64,000 nt of DNA from Luteibacter sp. UNC138MFCol5.1 (GCF_900110505.1 NZ_FODZ01000007.1:154548-218547), one strand, 5' to 3'. Counted from the stretch's first letter, positions 36,592 through 45,561 are shown. Notes: generated by a model from the letters alone, not told the origin. Program-made: numbers and translations.

Positions 36592-36883
36592 TGATCCGGC
36601 GTACATCATACTCAGCGTATCGCGAGCCCTGTGGGGAGAGATCTGGCCCTCCTATCGTGCCGTCATGTGCCGAGTTCGTAGTAACTCGGCGATAAACATC
36701 GAGTACGTCGTCGACGGCGAAATACAAAGCGGCATGCTCGAGTCGGTTTCGTTGGTGGAAACAAGCGTTCTTGCTGACTTCGATGAAAACGTCGAAGTTG
36801 CATCAACTCTGCTTCGCCTGGATGCGCCGACACCGGTGCAGGTGGAGAATGCCCTCATTGTCTATTTGCGCAAGGAGTTCTGA
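36581..36883 (+). CDS. Putative immunity-type protein, copy 2
   Basis: A 100-residue soluble protein starting MSPDDPAYIILSVSRALWGE with YVVDGEIQSGMLES in the middle and LIVYLRKEF at the end. It overlaps the RHS stub by 11 nt, the usual toxin-then-immunity arrangement. It is the intact form of the 34399 gene. Small proteins with this RALWGE.(W)P.(Y)RAV pattern commonly flank toxin genes, from memory; no family is assigned with certainty. Confidence 0.65.
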   Translation: MSPDDPAYIILSVSRALWGEIWPSYRAVMCRVRSNSAINIEYVVDGEIQSGMLESVSLVETSVLADFDENVEVASTLLRLDAPTPVQVENALIVYLRKEF

Positions 36884-36908
36884 GCCTGGATCGCACGTGG
36901 AGTGGGGA

Positions 36909-37256
36909 ATGATGTATCGGCGACATGCATGGGTGTTGCTCGTGGCCATGTCGGGGCTACTGAGCACGGCGGCACACGCAGGGGAATGGCATTGGATGAG
37001 TCTGTCGTCCGGGATCGACCGGTGGCATACCCGCGAGGGTGCCGCCGACGTGACGATGTCCCAAGGTCGTCTCGACGCAATGCTGCGCGACGGCCAAGAG
37101 AGGGCGCCGGCTTACCGCATCGAAGGCAAGATGGTGCATAACCGGATTTCGGCGACGGCGACGTTGGTCGATTCGGATGTCGGGCCCTTCACGCTGACCG
37201 GGGAGCACAAGACCGAGCGGGGGGCGAAAGGAGGGGGCCGCGAACCATCGTGCTGA
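36909..37256 (+). CDS. Secreted hypothetical protein, frameshifted at the C-terminus
   Basis: A 115-residue product with a signal peptide (about 1-24, STAAHAG). One base is missing near 37242 compared with the homologous tail at 38214 (GAGACC versus GAACC). Restoring it removes the stop at 37254 and adds the 19 codons TIVLTDGFEIVALTRELPP up to a TAA at 37301. The real gene was thus about 135 residues. No family recognised. Confidence 0.55.
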   Translation: MMYRRHAWVLLVAMSGLLSTAAHAGEWHWMSLSSGIDRWHTREGAADVTMSQGRLDAMLRDGQERAPAYRIEGKMVHNRISATATLVDSDVGPFTLTGEHKTERGAKGGGREPSC

Positions 37257-37456
37257 CCGATGGCTTCGAGATCGTCGCGCTGACGCGAGAGCTTCCCCCT
37301 TAAGCTGCTTCACCCTGGTCGCAACCCGCCGTCTTTCTGCCCGCGCTTGACGGCTCCGCGTGCGTTTACGTACCTTCCCGTGCAGCGTCGGCGGGGGCCG
37401 ATGGTTCAGGGAAGAGGAATGCTCGAACGAACCGTGTCGCCGGACGCGTCGGTCCC

Positions 37457-38050
37457 GTGACGTTCGCGACGCTCTACTACGCTGGCCTGGCAACGAGCGT
37501 CGTGCTGTCCGCGGTGCTGACGGCGGTCTACGTTCGCGCGACGGCACGGTACAAACGGCCTTATCGCGCGCCGGTACCCTGGGGTATCTGCAGTCCTTAC
37601 GGCGTGCTGCCACTGATGCCCTGGACGCCTCCCACTCGCGCGCTCCGACACCTGAAGGCGGCGATTCAACTTCTGACGCTGCTTTCCACGATCGTGGTGT
37701 GTGGAGCGATCTATGTGAGCATTGCCGACGGATCGCGACCCGGCGAATGCGACCTCTGCCAGTTCGATCCGCGAGAGCGTTCTGCGGGCTTCTGGATTCA
37801 GTGCTACCTCTGCGTCTCGGTTTTTATTTTGTCGACGCTGGGAGGCATCCTGCTGGAGCGTCTCGGCATTCCCAGGGCGCGTGAAGCGTTCGACACGCGA
37901 CCCGTGCGAGTGCTCTTCGATGCCGTGTTTCGCGAGCGACTCGATGCATCGGATGCCGGGTCGCTGCGGCTGAGTGCGCTGCTGCGATGGACGGTATTGT
38001 TACTTGCGCTCACGGGCATCGTGGGGTTGTTCGCGATCGTCTACAGGTGA
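37457..38050 (+). CDS. CxxC membrane protein, copy B (full length)
   Basis: A 197-residue membrane protein and the least damaged member of the family seen in three copies here. It has four predicted helices (about 5-25, 70-92, 115-137 and 175-195) and the conserved GECDLCQFDPRERSAGFWIQ after helix 2. It starts with GTG, overlapping the stop of a conserved 5' mini-ORF (GTGA). A truncated lipoprotein gene follows, sharing one base. Function unknown. Confidence 0.7.
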   Translation: MTFATLYYAGLATSVVLSAVLTAVYVRATARYKRPYRAPVPWGICSPYGVLPLMPWTPPTRALRHLKAAIQLLTLLSTIVVCGAIYVSIADGSRPGECDLCQFDPRERSAGFWIQCYLCVSVFILSTLGGILLERLGIPRAREAFDTRPVRVLFDAVFRERLDASDAGSLRLSALLRWTVLLLALTGIVGLFAIVYR

Positions 38051-38175
38051 TGCGAATGGTGCGATGGATGGCCATCGGTATGGTGCTGGCGAGCGTCGCA
38101 GGGTGCGCAACCTACGTGCCGCGATCGGTCGTCGATGTCGGCGACAGGGTGCAGGTCGTCGATGACAAGGCGTAG
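38050..38175 (+). pseudogene. Truncated copy of the 35249 lipoprotein gene
   Basis: The first 41 codons match the lipoprotein gene at 35249 (two substitutions visible), through the lipobox and VDVGDRVQVVDDKA. A stop (TAG) and unrelated sequence follow. The downstream two thirds are missing. Confidence 0.85.
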
Positions 38176-38204
38176 AGCAGTGCGTCCGGGTGACCAAGTG
38201 GAGG

Positions 38205-38395
38205 AAGGAGATGTGGGCGCGAGACCATCGTGCTGACCGATGGCTTCGAGATCGTTGCGTTGACGAGTGAGCTTTCACCAGTCGTTGCGACACCTTGAGA
38301 TCCGCCCGCGTTGTCGTCGGCTCCGGTCATCGGGCTTGCTCCTGTGATTGACCGCCGCGGTCGACATGGCCAAAGTCTGGAGATTCACCGTAAGT
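38205..38395 (+). pseudogene. Fused 3' remnants of two accessory genes
   Basis: 38214-38298 encodes GR, then ETIVLTDGFEIVALTSELSP, the tail of the secreted gene family at 36909. 38340-38393 encodes the end of the lipoprotein family at 33618 (STWPKSGDSP and stop). Neither has a 5' part. The stretch from 38176 to 38453 holds no other gene that I can support. Confidence 0.65.
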
Positions 38396-38453
38396 CCCCT
38401 GGAACAGCATCGTCCAGGTGTCCAAGATCGCGCCTCTTCATCGTCCCGCCGCC

Positions 38454-38798
38454 ATGACGCATCGATATATCGAGATACTGCATTCCCGGCTCTGTGACGC
38501 AGCCGCGGTTTACGTCCAGCCGGGCGCCGATCGTGAGGCCTATCTGGACGGTTTGGCTGCCACGATTCGAGAGCATTCGTGCGAGCCGTTTCAGGTCAGC
38601 GCGGAGGTCACCGCGCCGGGTTTCCCCGACGCGGATATCGGAACGATTCAGTCCGGTTGGTGTGTCGCTCACGACGCCGGTTACTGGCTCGTCTATCAGC
38701 CCGAAAGGGATCGCTACTGTTGTTTTTGGGGGACGGACGTAACGGCGCTGGGCGCACCGGGCATCTATGGCGAGCCGTTGTATTGCTGGTCGGCGTGA
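38454..38798 (+). CDS. Hypothetical protein at the right edge of the accessory region
   Basis: A 114-residue cytoplasmic protein (MTHRYIEILHSRLCDAAAV) ending in PERDRYCCFWGTDVTALGAP. The ATG at 38454 is preferred to a GTG at 38418, but the choice is weak. No family recognised; size and place fit an immunity-like gene. It is convergent with dxs, 47 nt away. Confidence 0.6.
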   Translation: MTHRYIEILHSRLCDAAAVYVQPGADREAYLDGLAATIREHSCEPFQVSAEVTAPGFPDADIGTIQSGWCVAHDAGYWLVYQPERDRYCCFWGTDVTALGAPGIYGEPLYCWSA

Positions 38799-38845
38799 TC
38801 CGTTGGGCCCCACCCGAAGGTAGGGTGGGAGCGGCGTGCTGAGGC

Positions 38846-40741
38846 TTAGCCGGCGCTGGCGACCGGCGAGGCGACGAACTGCGGGAAGCGGGCGCGGATG
38901 GCGCTGCGGATCTGGGGCAGGTCGAGGCCGGCCATCGTGAGCACTTCCTCGCGGCTGCCGTGCTCCAGGTACGCGTCGGGCAGGCCGAGGTGCTGGACGG
39001 GCAGCGTGATGCCGTGGGCGGCGAGGAGTTCGGCGACCGCCGCGCCGGCACCGCCGGCGACGGCGTTGTCTTCGATCGTGACGAAGGCCTCGTGCGTGCG
39101 TGCGAGCTCGAGGATCAACTCCTCGTCGAGCGGCTTCACGAAACGCATGTTGATCAGCGTGGCGTCGACCTCCGCCGCGATGACGGCCGCCGGGGCGAGC
39201 ATGGTGCCGAACGAGAGGATCGCCAGGCCGTGGTGGCCGCGGCGCCGCACTTCCGCCTTGCCGATGGGATACGTGTCGAGCGTGGTGGACAGCTTCGCGC
39301 CCGGGCCGGTACCGCGCGGGTAGCGCACGACGGCCGGGCCGTCGTAGTGGAAGCCCGTGCTGAGCATGGTGCGGCATTCGTTCTCGTCGGCCGGCGCCAT
39401 GATCACCATGTTGGGCAGGCAACGCATGAACGAGAGATCGAAGCTACCGGCATGCGTGGCACCGTCCGGGCCGACGACGCCGGCGCGATCGACCGCGAAG
39501 ACGACGTCGAGATTCTGCAGGGCGACGTCGTGAATGGCCTGGTCGTACGCGCGTTGCAGGAACGACGAGTAGATCGCCACCACGGGCTTCGCGCCCTCGA
39601 CCGCCATGCCCGCGGCGAGCGTCACGGCGTGCTGTTCCGCGATGGCGACGTCGAAATACCGCTGCGGGTATTCCTTCGAGAAGCGGACGAGGCCGGAGCC
39701 TTCGCGCATCGCCGGCGTGATGCCGAGCAGGCGCTCGTCGGCGGCCGCCATGTCGCAGAGCCAGTCGCTGAAGATGTCGGTGTACGTCGGCTTGGCCGGC
39801 GCGGTCTTCTTCACCAGACCGGCCACGGGGTCGAACGGACCGACGGCGTGGTACTCGATCTGCGCCTTTTCGGCAGGTTCGTAGCCCTTGCCCTTCGTGG
39901 TCATCACGTGGAGCAGCTGCGGGCCGGGAAGCGCCTTCACCGTCTCCAGCGCGTTCACCAGCTGGGCCATGTTGTGGCCGTCGATCGGGCCGGTGTAGTG
40001 GAAGCCCAGTTCCTCGAACAGCGTGGACGGCACGAACATGCCCTTGGCATGTTCTTCCCAGCGCTTGAAGAAGCGGCCGAAGAAGGACTCGCGTGGCATC
40101 GCCTTCTTGGCGCGTTCGCGCCAGGCGTTGAGCGTGCGGCTGGACATCGCGCGCGCCATCATCTTGGTCATCGCGCCGACGTTTTCGCTGATCGACATCC
40201 CGTTGTCATTGAGGATCACGAGCATGTTCGGCTCGACGTCGCCGCCGTGGTTCAGCGCCTCGAACGCCATGCCCGCGGTCATCGCGCCGTCGCCGATCAC
40301 GGCCACGACCTTGCGCGGGTCGCCGCGACGCTGCAGCGCGATGGCCATGCCGAGCGCGGCGGAAATCGAGGTCGACGAGTGACCGACGCCGAAGGTGTCG
40401 TACTCGCTTTCCTCGCGACGCGGGAACGGCGCGAGGCCGTCCTTCTTCTTGATCGTGGTGATGCGGTCGCGGCGGCCCGTCAGGATCTTGTGCGGGTAGC
40501 ACTGGTGACCGACGTCCCAGACCAGGCGATCGCGCGGCGTCTCGAAGACGTGGTGCAGGGCGACGGTCAGCTCGACGACGCCCAGGCCCGCGCCGAAATG
40601 CCCGCCCGACGACGCCACCGCCTCGATCAGGTACCGGCGCAGTTCATCGGCGATGGCCGGCAATTCGTCCGTCGGGAAACGGCGGAGATCCTCCGGCGAG
40701 TCGATCTGCGCCAGATAAGGGTAGCGGGAGAGGTCGTTCAT
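38846..40741 (-). CDS. dxs: 1-deoxy-D-xylulose-5-phosphate synthase
   Basis: A 631-residue thiamine-diphosphate enzyme that condenses pyruvate and glyceraldehyde 3-phosphate in the first step of the MEP isoprenoid pathway. It has the ThDP motif [18 protein letters not shown], the [18 protein letters not shown] region with the catalytic Glu, and a transketolase C-terminal domain. The length matches the family. Confidence 0.98.
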   Translation of the reverse strand: MNDLSRYPYLAQIDSPEDLRRFPTDELPAIADELRRYLIEAVASSGGHFGAGLGVVELTVALHHVFETPRDRLVWDVGHQCYPHKILTGRRDRITTIKKKDGLAPFPRREESEYDTFGVGHSSTSISAALGMAIALQRRGDPRKVVAVIGDGAMTAGMAFEALNHGGDVEPNMLVILNDNGMSISENVGAMTKMMARAMSSRTLNAWRERAKKAMPRESFFGRFFKRWEEHAKGMFVPSTLFEELGFHYTGPIDGHNMAQLVNALETVKALPGPQLLHVMTTKGKGYEPAEKAQIEYHAVGPFDPVAGLVKKTAPAKPTYTDIFSDWLCDMAAADERLLGITPAMREGSGLVRFSKEYPQRYFDVAIAEQHAVTLAAGMAVEGAKPVVAIYSSFLQRAYDQAIHDVALQNLDVVFAVDRAGVVGPDGATHAGSFDLSFMRCLPNMVIMAPADENECRTMLSTGFHYDGPAVVRYPRGTGPGAKLSTTLDTYPIGKAEVRRRGHHGLAILSFGTMLAPAAVIAAEVDATLINMRFVKPLDEELILELARTHEAFVTIEDNAVAGGAGAAVAELLAAHGITLPVQHLGLPDAYLEHGSREEVLTMAGLDLPQIRSAIRARFPQFVASPVASAG

Positions 40742-40820
40742 CCGCCTATTGTTCGCCTAGCGGGGTGGCGGGGCAAGGGACGGGGCGTGAACGGGGGGAG
40801 ATGCAATGGAGGTGGGGGAT

Positions 40821-40943
40821 GGGAAGTGGGGGCGCAGTTCCGGCGGACGCTCGAGGGGGGGGCGGCGGCGTTCGGCAGGCCGTATCGCCCGCCGGGCGCC
40901 TCCGGCCCCCTCGAGCGCTCGTCGGATGGCGCCCCCATTTCCC
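40821..40943. repeat. Long imperfect inverted repeat (hairpin) after the HNH gene
   Basis: The left arm (40821-40859, GGGAAGTGGGGGCGC to CTCGAGGGGG) pairs with the right arm (40906-40943, CCCCCTCGAGCG to GCGCCCCCATTTCCC), with a GC-rich loop of about 45 nt. It fills the gap between dxs and the HNH gene (both minus strand), just downstream of the HNH stop. It could be a MITE-like element or a bulky terminator. Confidence 0.7.
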
Positions 40944-40965
40944 AACTCCCAACTCCCGGAAGCCC

Positions 40966-41574
40966 TCAACCCGGCCGCCGGTCCCGCGGCAGGTGGCTGA
41001 CCAGGAACTCCATCTGGTCCGCGAGGATGTTGCGGTTGGACAGGATCAGGTGCTCGACCCAGCTGGGGCGGTAGGGCACGGCCAGCAGGGGCATGTTCGC
41101 CTGCTGCGGGGTGCGGTTGCTCTTGCGCAGGTTGCAGGCCAGGCAGGCGCTGACCACGTTTTCCCACTCGTCGGCGCCCCGCTTGGACAGGGGGACGACG
41201 TGGTCGCGGGTCAGTTCGTGGCGCGTGTACTGGTGCCCGCAGTAGAGGCAGATGTGCCGGTCGCGGGCGAAGAGCGCGGTGTTGGTCAGGGCGGGTGCGG
41301 GGTCGATCGCGTGCTCGCGGCAGTGCCCCGTGCTGGCGACGATCGGGTGGAGGTCGAGGCTGCTGCGCAGGCCGTTGGCCCGGCTGATGCCGCCGCGCAC
41401 CGTCACGCAGGGATCGCCCAGGGTCCAGGCCACGACGCCGCGGACATACAGGCAAACGGCGTCCTGCCAGCTGATCCAGTCCAGGATCCGACCCGCCGCG
41501 TCCAGGGAAAGCACCCGCGTCGCGTGCAGCGCGGTCACCCTGGGCAGGTCTTCGTGGAGCACTTCCATCGTCAT
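40966..41574 (-). CDS. HNH endonuclease
   Basis: A 202-residue protein with an HNH domain in the second half. Zinc-binding CLYCG is followed by TRDHVVPLSKRG, then NVVSACLACNLRKSNRTP. The N-terminal half has no recognised motif. This form is common as a single-copy chromosomal gene in this group, next to dxs or sapC (inferred from memory). Its DNA target is unknown. Confidence 0.9.
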   Translation of the reverse strand: MTMEVLHEDLPRVTALHATRVLSLDAAGRILDWISWQDAVCLYVRGVVAWTLGDPCVTVRGGISRANGLRSSLDLHPIVASTGHCREHAIDPAPALTNTALFARDRHICLYCGHQYTRHELTRDHVVPLSKRGADEWENVVSACLACNLRKSNRTPQQANMPLLAVPYRPSWVEHLILSNRNILADQMEFLVSHLPRDRRPG

Positions 41575-41840
41575 CGGGTCTCGTCCTTCACATATGCGAA
41601 AGAGCGTTCCAGCAAGCCGAACTCCGTGCGGACCGGTCGTCCGGTCCAGGGCACAAGGGCCCCTTTGGCCCGAGCATAGCCCATATCCATGGCGGAAAAG
41701 AATCTCGCAGGTACGCTTCTTGCGGGGCTTTTCCTGTCACCGGCCGCTGCTATAGTGGGGATTCGCATTCGAAGCCCGGCGGGTTTGGAAGGGGGGCCGG
41801 GGTGGCTTCCCAGGTCCGGCGGGTCCATGAGGGTTACACA

Positions 41841-42599
41841 GTGGCAGAAGTGCTTTTCTACGAGCGTCCGGTTCCCCTGAACCGCACCGCCCACCGCGAC
41901 CTGCGCCTTAAGGCCGTGAACAACATCCGTTTCGCCGCCGCCGCGCACTCCGTGCCGCTGACCGGCGTCGAATTCGCGCCGGCCGCGCGCGACTTCCCGA
42001 TCCTCTTCGCGGGCAACTCGATCGAAGAGGCCGGCCCGATGGCCCTGCTCGGTCTTCGCCAGGGCGAGAACCTGCTCGTCGGCGACAACGGTTTCTGGGA
42101 GACGGGCGTCTACATCCCGGCCTTCGTGCGCCGCTATCCGTTCGTGCTGGCCGAGAAGCCGGCCGGCTCCGAGGGCGACGATTTCACCGTGTTCCTCGAC
42201 GAGGCCTATGAAGGCTTCAGCAACGAGGAAGGCGAGCGCCTGTTCAACGAGGACGGCACCGATGCGCCGGCCCTGACCAACGCCGTGAACTTCCTCGGCG
42301 AGTTCCAGGACCACGTGTCCCGCACGCAGTGGTTCATGGGCAAGCTGCGCGAGCACGACCTGCTCGAGCCGCGCACGGTCACGCTGCAGAAGGAAGGCAA
42401 GGGCATCAACCTCAACGGCCTCTTCGTGATCAACGAAGAGAAGCTGCGCGCCCTCGACGAGAAGACCGCCCACGAGTTCCTGCGCGAAGGCGCGTTCGGC
42501 TGGATCTACGCGCACCTCGTGTCGCTGGCCAACATCGACCGCATGGCCGCCCGCCTCGACGAGCGCGAGCGCAAGGAAGAGACGACGGTCAAGTCGTAA
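41841..42599 (+). CDS. SapC-family protein
   Basis: A 252-residue soluble protein of the SapC family, first linked with S-layer/peptide-export loci. It starts with VLFYERPVPLNRTAHRDLRL and has GVEFAPAARDFPILF and the tail REGAFGWIYAHLVSLAN. GTG at 41841 is chosen from the family N-terminus; the frame is open to 41802. The 266-nt upstream gap holds a possible -10 (TATAGT, 41751-41756) but no gene. Role uncertain. Confidence 0.88.
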   Translation: MAEVLFYERPVPLNRTAHRDLRLKAVNNIRFAAAAHSVPLTGVEFAPAARDFPILFAGNSIEEAGPMALLGLRQGENLLVGDNGFWETGVYIPAFVRRYPFVLAEKPAGSEGDDFTVFLDEAYEGFSNEEGERLFNEDGTDAPALTNAVNFLGEFQDHVSRTQWFMGKLREHDLLEPRTVTLQKEGKGINLNGLFVINEEKLRALDEKTAHEFLREGAFGWIYAHLVSLANIDRMAARLDERERKEETTVKS

Positions 42600-42622
42600 C
42601 TTCCGCCGGTCCGCCGGAAACG

Positions 42623-42653
42623 AAAAGGCCGCGAGCGATCGCGGCCTTTTTCG
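42623..42653 (+). terminator. Rho-independent terminator after sapC
   Basis: AAAAGGCCGCGA/TCGCGGCCTTTT stem with a GC loop and T-rich tail. It may work for both sapC and the convergent acetyltransferase. Confidence 0.9.
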
Positions 42654-42671
42654 TTGGAGCGACGCCGGTGC

Positions 42672-43148
42672 TCAGCGCACCGGCTTCGCCATGCGCATCA
42701 GGTCGGTGTCGAACCCGTAATTGCGGTACAGGCGCTGCGCGTTCTCGTTGCCCGGCAACACCGCGAGGGTGACGAACTGGCAGCGATGTTCCTTCGCCCA
42801 GCTGTACGCGTGGTCGAGCAGCACCCTGCCGACGCCCGCGCCCTCGAAGGCCTCCGCCACCGCGATGTCGGAGATGTGGCAGTTGTCGCGATGGGTGAAG
42901 AAATCCTTGGTCTTCTGGATGTGCACGAAGCCGACGGCGTCACCGTCTTCGTTCTCGGCCACGAAGATGTAGCTGTTCGATGGCTGCTCGTCGAGGTGTT
43001 TGACCAGATCGGCCTCGATGCCCTTGAGGCAGTCGGTCCGCGTTCGCCCGTTGGGCAGCGGAAAGTTGATGAAACGAGGGACGAGGCCAAGGATGAAGTC
43101 GTCATCGTCGCTTTCGGCGAGACGGATCAGGAACGTCGAGTCGCTCAT
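42672..43148 (-). CDS. GNAT-family N-acetyltransferase
   Basis: A 158-residue acetyltransferase. Motif A is present as VAEAFEGAGVGRVLLDHA and motif B as NAQRLYRNYGF. The substrate is not determined by the sequence. The ATG at 43148 is preferred to one at 43160. It is convergent with sapC. Confidence 0.9.
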   Translation of the reverse strand: MSDSTFLIRLAESDDDDFILGLVPRFINFPLPNGRTRTDCLKGIEADLVKHLDEQPSNSYIFVAENEDGDAVGFVHIQKTKDFFTHRDNCHISDIAVAEAFEGAGVGRVLLDHAYSWAKEHRCQFVTLAVLPGNENAQRLYRNYGFDTDLMRMAKPVR

Positions 43149-43255
43149 CGGGTCGGGCACCGTCTCGGTGGGAAGTCGGGGCGAAACCTTTTTCTACACC
43201 CTCGGGGTTTCCGGCGGAAGCCCCGAGGACGATTCTCTGGATCGATGCGACGTGC

Positions 43256-45028
43256 TCAGAGCACCTCGGGCAGGGTCGCGACGCCGGCTTCGATCGCCGC
43301 CTTGTGCACATGGATGCGGGGCAGGATGCGGGTGAAGTAGAACGTGGCGGTGTCACGCTTGGCCTGGCGGCGCTCGGTGGCGAGGCTGCCACCCTCCGCG
43401 GCGAGGACGCTGCGGGCCCAGAAATAAGCCAGCGTCACGTAGCCGGAGAAGTACAGGTAATCGACCGCGGCGGCGCCCAGTTCCTCCGGGTTGCCCTGCG
43501 CCGTCTGCGCGATCGCCTGCGTGAGGTCGCCCCACGTCTTCGCCGCGACGGCAAGCGGGCCGATGAAGGCGCGGACGCTGTCGTTGGCCTGGTTCGCCTG
43601 GCAGAACGCCGAGATCTCGCCGAGGAAATGCTTAAGGCCGGCGCCCTGCAGCTGCATGATCTTGCGGCCGAGCAGGTCGAGCGCCTGGATCTGCGTGGTG
43701 CCCTCGTAGAGGGTGATGATGCGGGCGTCGCGAACGTACTGCTCCATGCCGTGCTCGGCGATGTAGCCGTGGCCGCCGAAGATCTGCAGCGCTTCCTTGG
43801 TGCACTCCTGCGCGGCTTCGGTGAGCAGGCCCTTGGCGATCGGGATGAGGAACGAGAGCAGCTCGTCCGCCGTCTTGCGCGCGCCGGCATCCGGGTGACG
43901 CGCCGCGATGTCGCTCTGCAGGCCCGCGTACACGGCGAGCACCCGGCCGCCCTCGACGAACGCGCGCTGCGTGAGCAGCATGCGGCGGACGTCCGGATGC
44001 ACGGTGATCGGGTCGGCCGGCTTGTCCGGCGACTTCGCGCCCGACAGCGCGCGCATCTGCAGGCGCTCGCGGGCGTAGGCGAGGCTGCGCTGGAGCGCCC
44101 GCTCGGAAACGCCAAGGCCCTGCACGCCGACGCCGAGGCGTGCGGCGTTCATCATGGTGAACATCGCCATCAGGCCCTTGTGCGGCGGGCCGATGAGCCA
44201 GCCCTGCGCGTCGTCGAAGTTCATGACGCAGGTGGCCGAGCCCTTGATGCCCATCTTGTGCTCGATGGCGCCGGCGGCGAGCGAGTTGCGCTCGCCCGCC
44301 TTGCCGTCGCGGTCCACGCGGAACTTCGGCACCACCAGCATGGAGATGCCGCGGCTGCCGGCCGGTGCGTCGGGCAAGCGTGCGAGCACGAGATGCACGA
44401 TGTTGTCGGCGAAGTCGTGCTCGCCGGCGGAGATGAAGATCTTGGTGCCGGTGACACGGTAGCTGCCGTCGTCGTTGGGTTCGGCGCGCGTCTTCAGCAG
44501 GCCCAGGTCGGAGCCGGCCTGCGGCTCGGTGAGGCACATGGTGCCCGTCCACTGGCCGTCCACGAGGCGCTTGAGGAAGACCTGCTTCTGCCAGTCGTCG
44601 CCGTGGTGCTCGATCGCGTCGATAGCGCCATGTGACAGCAGGGGATAGATGCCCCAGGCGAGGTTGGCGGAGTCGATCATCTCCTTCGCGAGCACGCCGA
44701 CCGTGGCCGGCAGGCCCTGGCCGCCCGACGCTTCGCTGGCGGTGAGTCCCGTCCAGCCGCCGTCGGCGTACTGGCGATAGGCCTCCCGGAAGCCCTTCGG
44801 CGTGGTCACCGAGGCGGTCGCCTTGTCGTAGTGGCAGCCCTCGGCGTCGCCGGACGCGTTGAGGGGCGACAGTACCTGCTCGGTGAAACGCGCGGCTTCC
44901 TCGATCACGGCATCGATCAACTCGCGGTTGTGCGCTTCGCCGCCATCGAGGCCGGTCAGCACGGCCTCGGCGCCGAGTACGTCGTAGAGCGCGAAGCGCA
45001 TGTCGTCGAGCGGGGCTTTGTACGTCAT
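43256..45028 (-). CDS. Acyl-CoA dehydrogenase (FadE-type, with C-terminal dehydrogenase extension)
   Basis: A 590-residue flavoprotein that oxidises acyl-CoA to enoyl-CoA in beta-oxidation. It has the FAD/substrate signature TMCLTEPQAGSDLG, the C-terminal helical domain with QIFGGHGYIAEHGMEQYVRD and the ITLYEGTTQIQALDL segment. The last 120 residues match the extra C-terminal domain (Acyl-CoA_dh_C) of this subfamily, which explains its length. The ATG at 45028 starts at MTYKAPLDDM. It lies 32 nt after the LEA-type lipoprotein gene. Confidence 0.95.
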   Translation of the reverse strand: MTYKAPLDDMRFALYDVLGAEAVLTGLDGGEAHNRELIDAVIEEAARFTEQVLSPLNASGDAEGCHYDKATASVTTPKGFREAYRQYADGGWTGLTASEASGGQGLPATVGVLAKEMIDSANLAWGIYPLLSHGAIDAIEHHGDDWQKQVFLKRLVDGQWTGTMCLTEPQAGSDLGLLKTRAEPNDDGSYRVTGTKIFISAGEHDFADNIVHLVLARLPDAPAGSRGISMLVVPKFRVDRDGKAGERNSLAAGAIEHKMGIKGSATCVMNFDDAQGWLIGPPHKGLMAMFTMMNAARLGVGVQGLGVSERALQRSLAYARERLQMRALSGAKSPDKPADPITVHPDVRRMLLTQRAFVEGGRVLAVYAGLQSDIAARHPDAGARKTADELLSFLIPIAKGLLTEAAQECTKEALQIFGGHGYIAEHGMEQYVRDARIITLYEGTTQIQALDLLGRKIMQLQGAGLKHFLGEISAFCQANQANDSVRAFIGPLAVAAKTWGDLTQAIAQTAQGNPEELGAAAVDYLYFSGYVTLAYFWARSVLAAEGGSLATERRQAKRDTATFYFTRILPRIHVHKAAIEAGVATLPEVL

Positions 45029-45060
45029 GGAATGTCCTGGGCTGGCGCGGATGTGGCGGA

Positions 45061-45561
45061 TCAGGGCGAGCGGTAGGTGTCGGGAATGCCGGGCACCGGC
45101 GAGAGCCAGTTCTTGCCCTGCACGGGGAAGGAACGCGATTCCTTCTCTTTCTCCGGCGTGGCGCTGATGCGGCCGTCGATGGCGTAGGGCAGGGCGCCGG
45201 AGCTGCCCTTGGCGGCGAGTTCCGCCAGCGCCTTCGACATCTCGGGCGTGGGCAGCAGGTCGATGGTCGCGACGTCGGCCGCGAAGGACGGGATGTCCTG
45301 GTCGACCCGGGCGTCGAGCAGCACGCCGCCCAGATCGCCGACGCGCAGCGTGCCCTGGAAGGTTTCGAACGACATGCCGCCGTAGCTGTTGTTGCGGATG
45401 CGCAGGGTCACGTGCCAGACGCCGCCCGGTTTCGCGGTGACTTCCTGCAGCGAGACGGCCGGCGGGAACACGCTTTTCTTCGGCGGGCCGCACGCGGCGA
45501 GCAGGGCGACGCCGGCGATCAGCGCGGCGCGAACGAGGGGGTGTCGGATGATCGGAGTCAT
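45061..45561 (-). CDS. LEA type 2-like lipoprotein
   Basis: A 166-residue lipoprotein: a short signal with lipobox LLAAC, then a beta-rich domain of the water-stress/LEA14 type (VTLRIRNNSYGGMSFETFQG and YAIDGRISATPEKE). Such proteins occur widely as single-copy outer-membrane or periplasmic lipoproteins of unknown role. The ATG at 45561 gives the lipoprotein signal. It is divergent from the SET gene. Confidence 0.82.
   Translation of the reverse strand: MTPIIRHPLVRAALIAGVALLAACGPPKKSVFPPAVSLQEVTAKPGGVWHVTLRIRNNSYGGMSFETFQGTLRVGDLGGVLLDARVDQDIPSFAADVATIDLLPTPEMSKALAELAAKGSSGALPYAIDGRISATPEKEKESRSFPVQGKNWLSPVPGIPDTYRSP

Noticed and set aside
31118-38798. Prophage or insertion sequence
   Set aside because: I found no transposase, phage structural gene, integrase or terminal repeats. 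The repeats are between gene families, not at borders.
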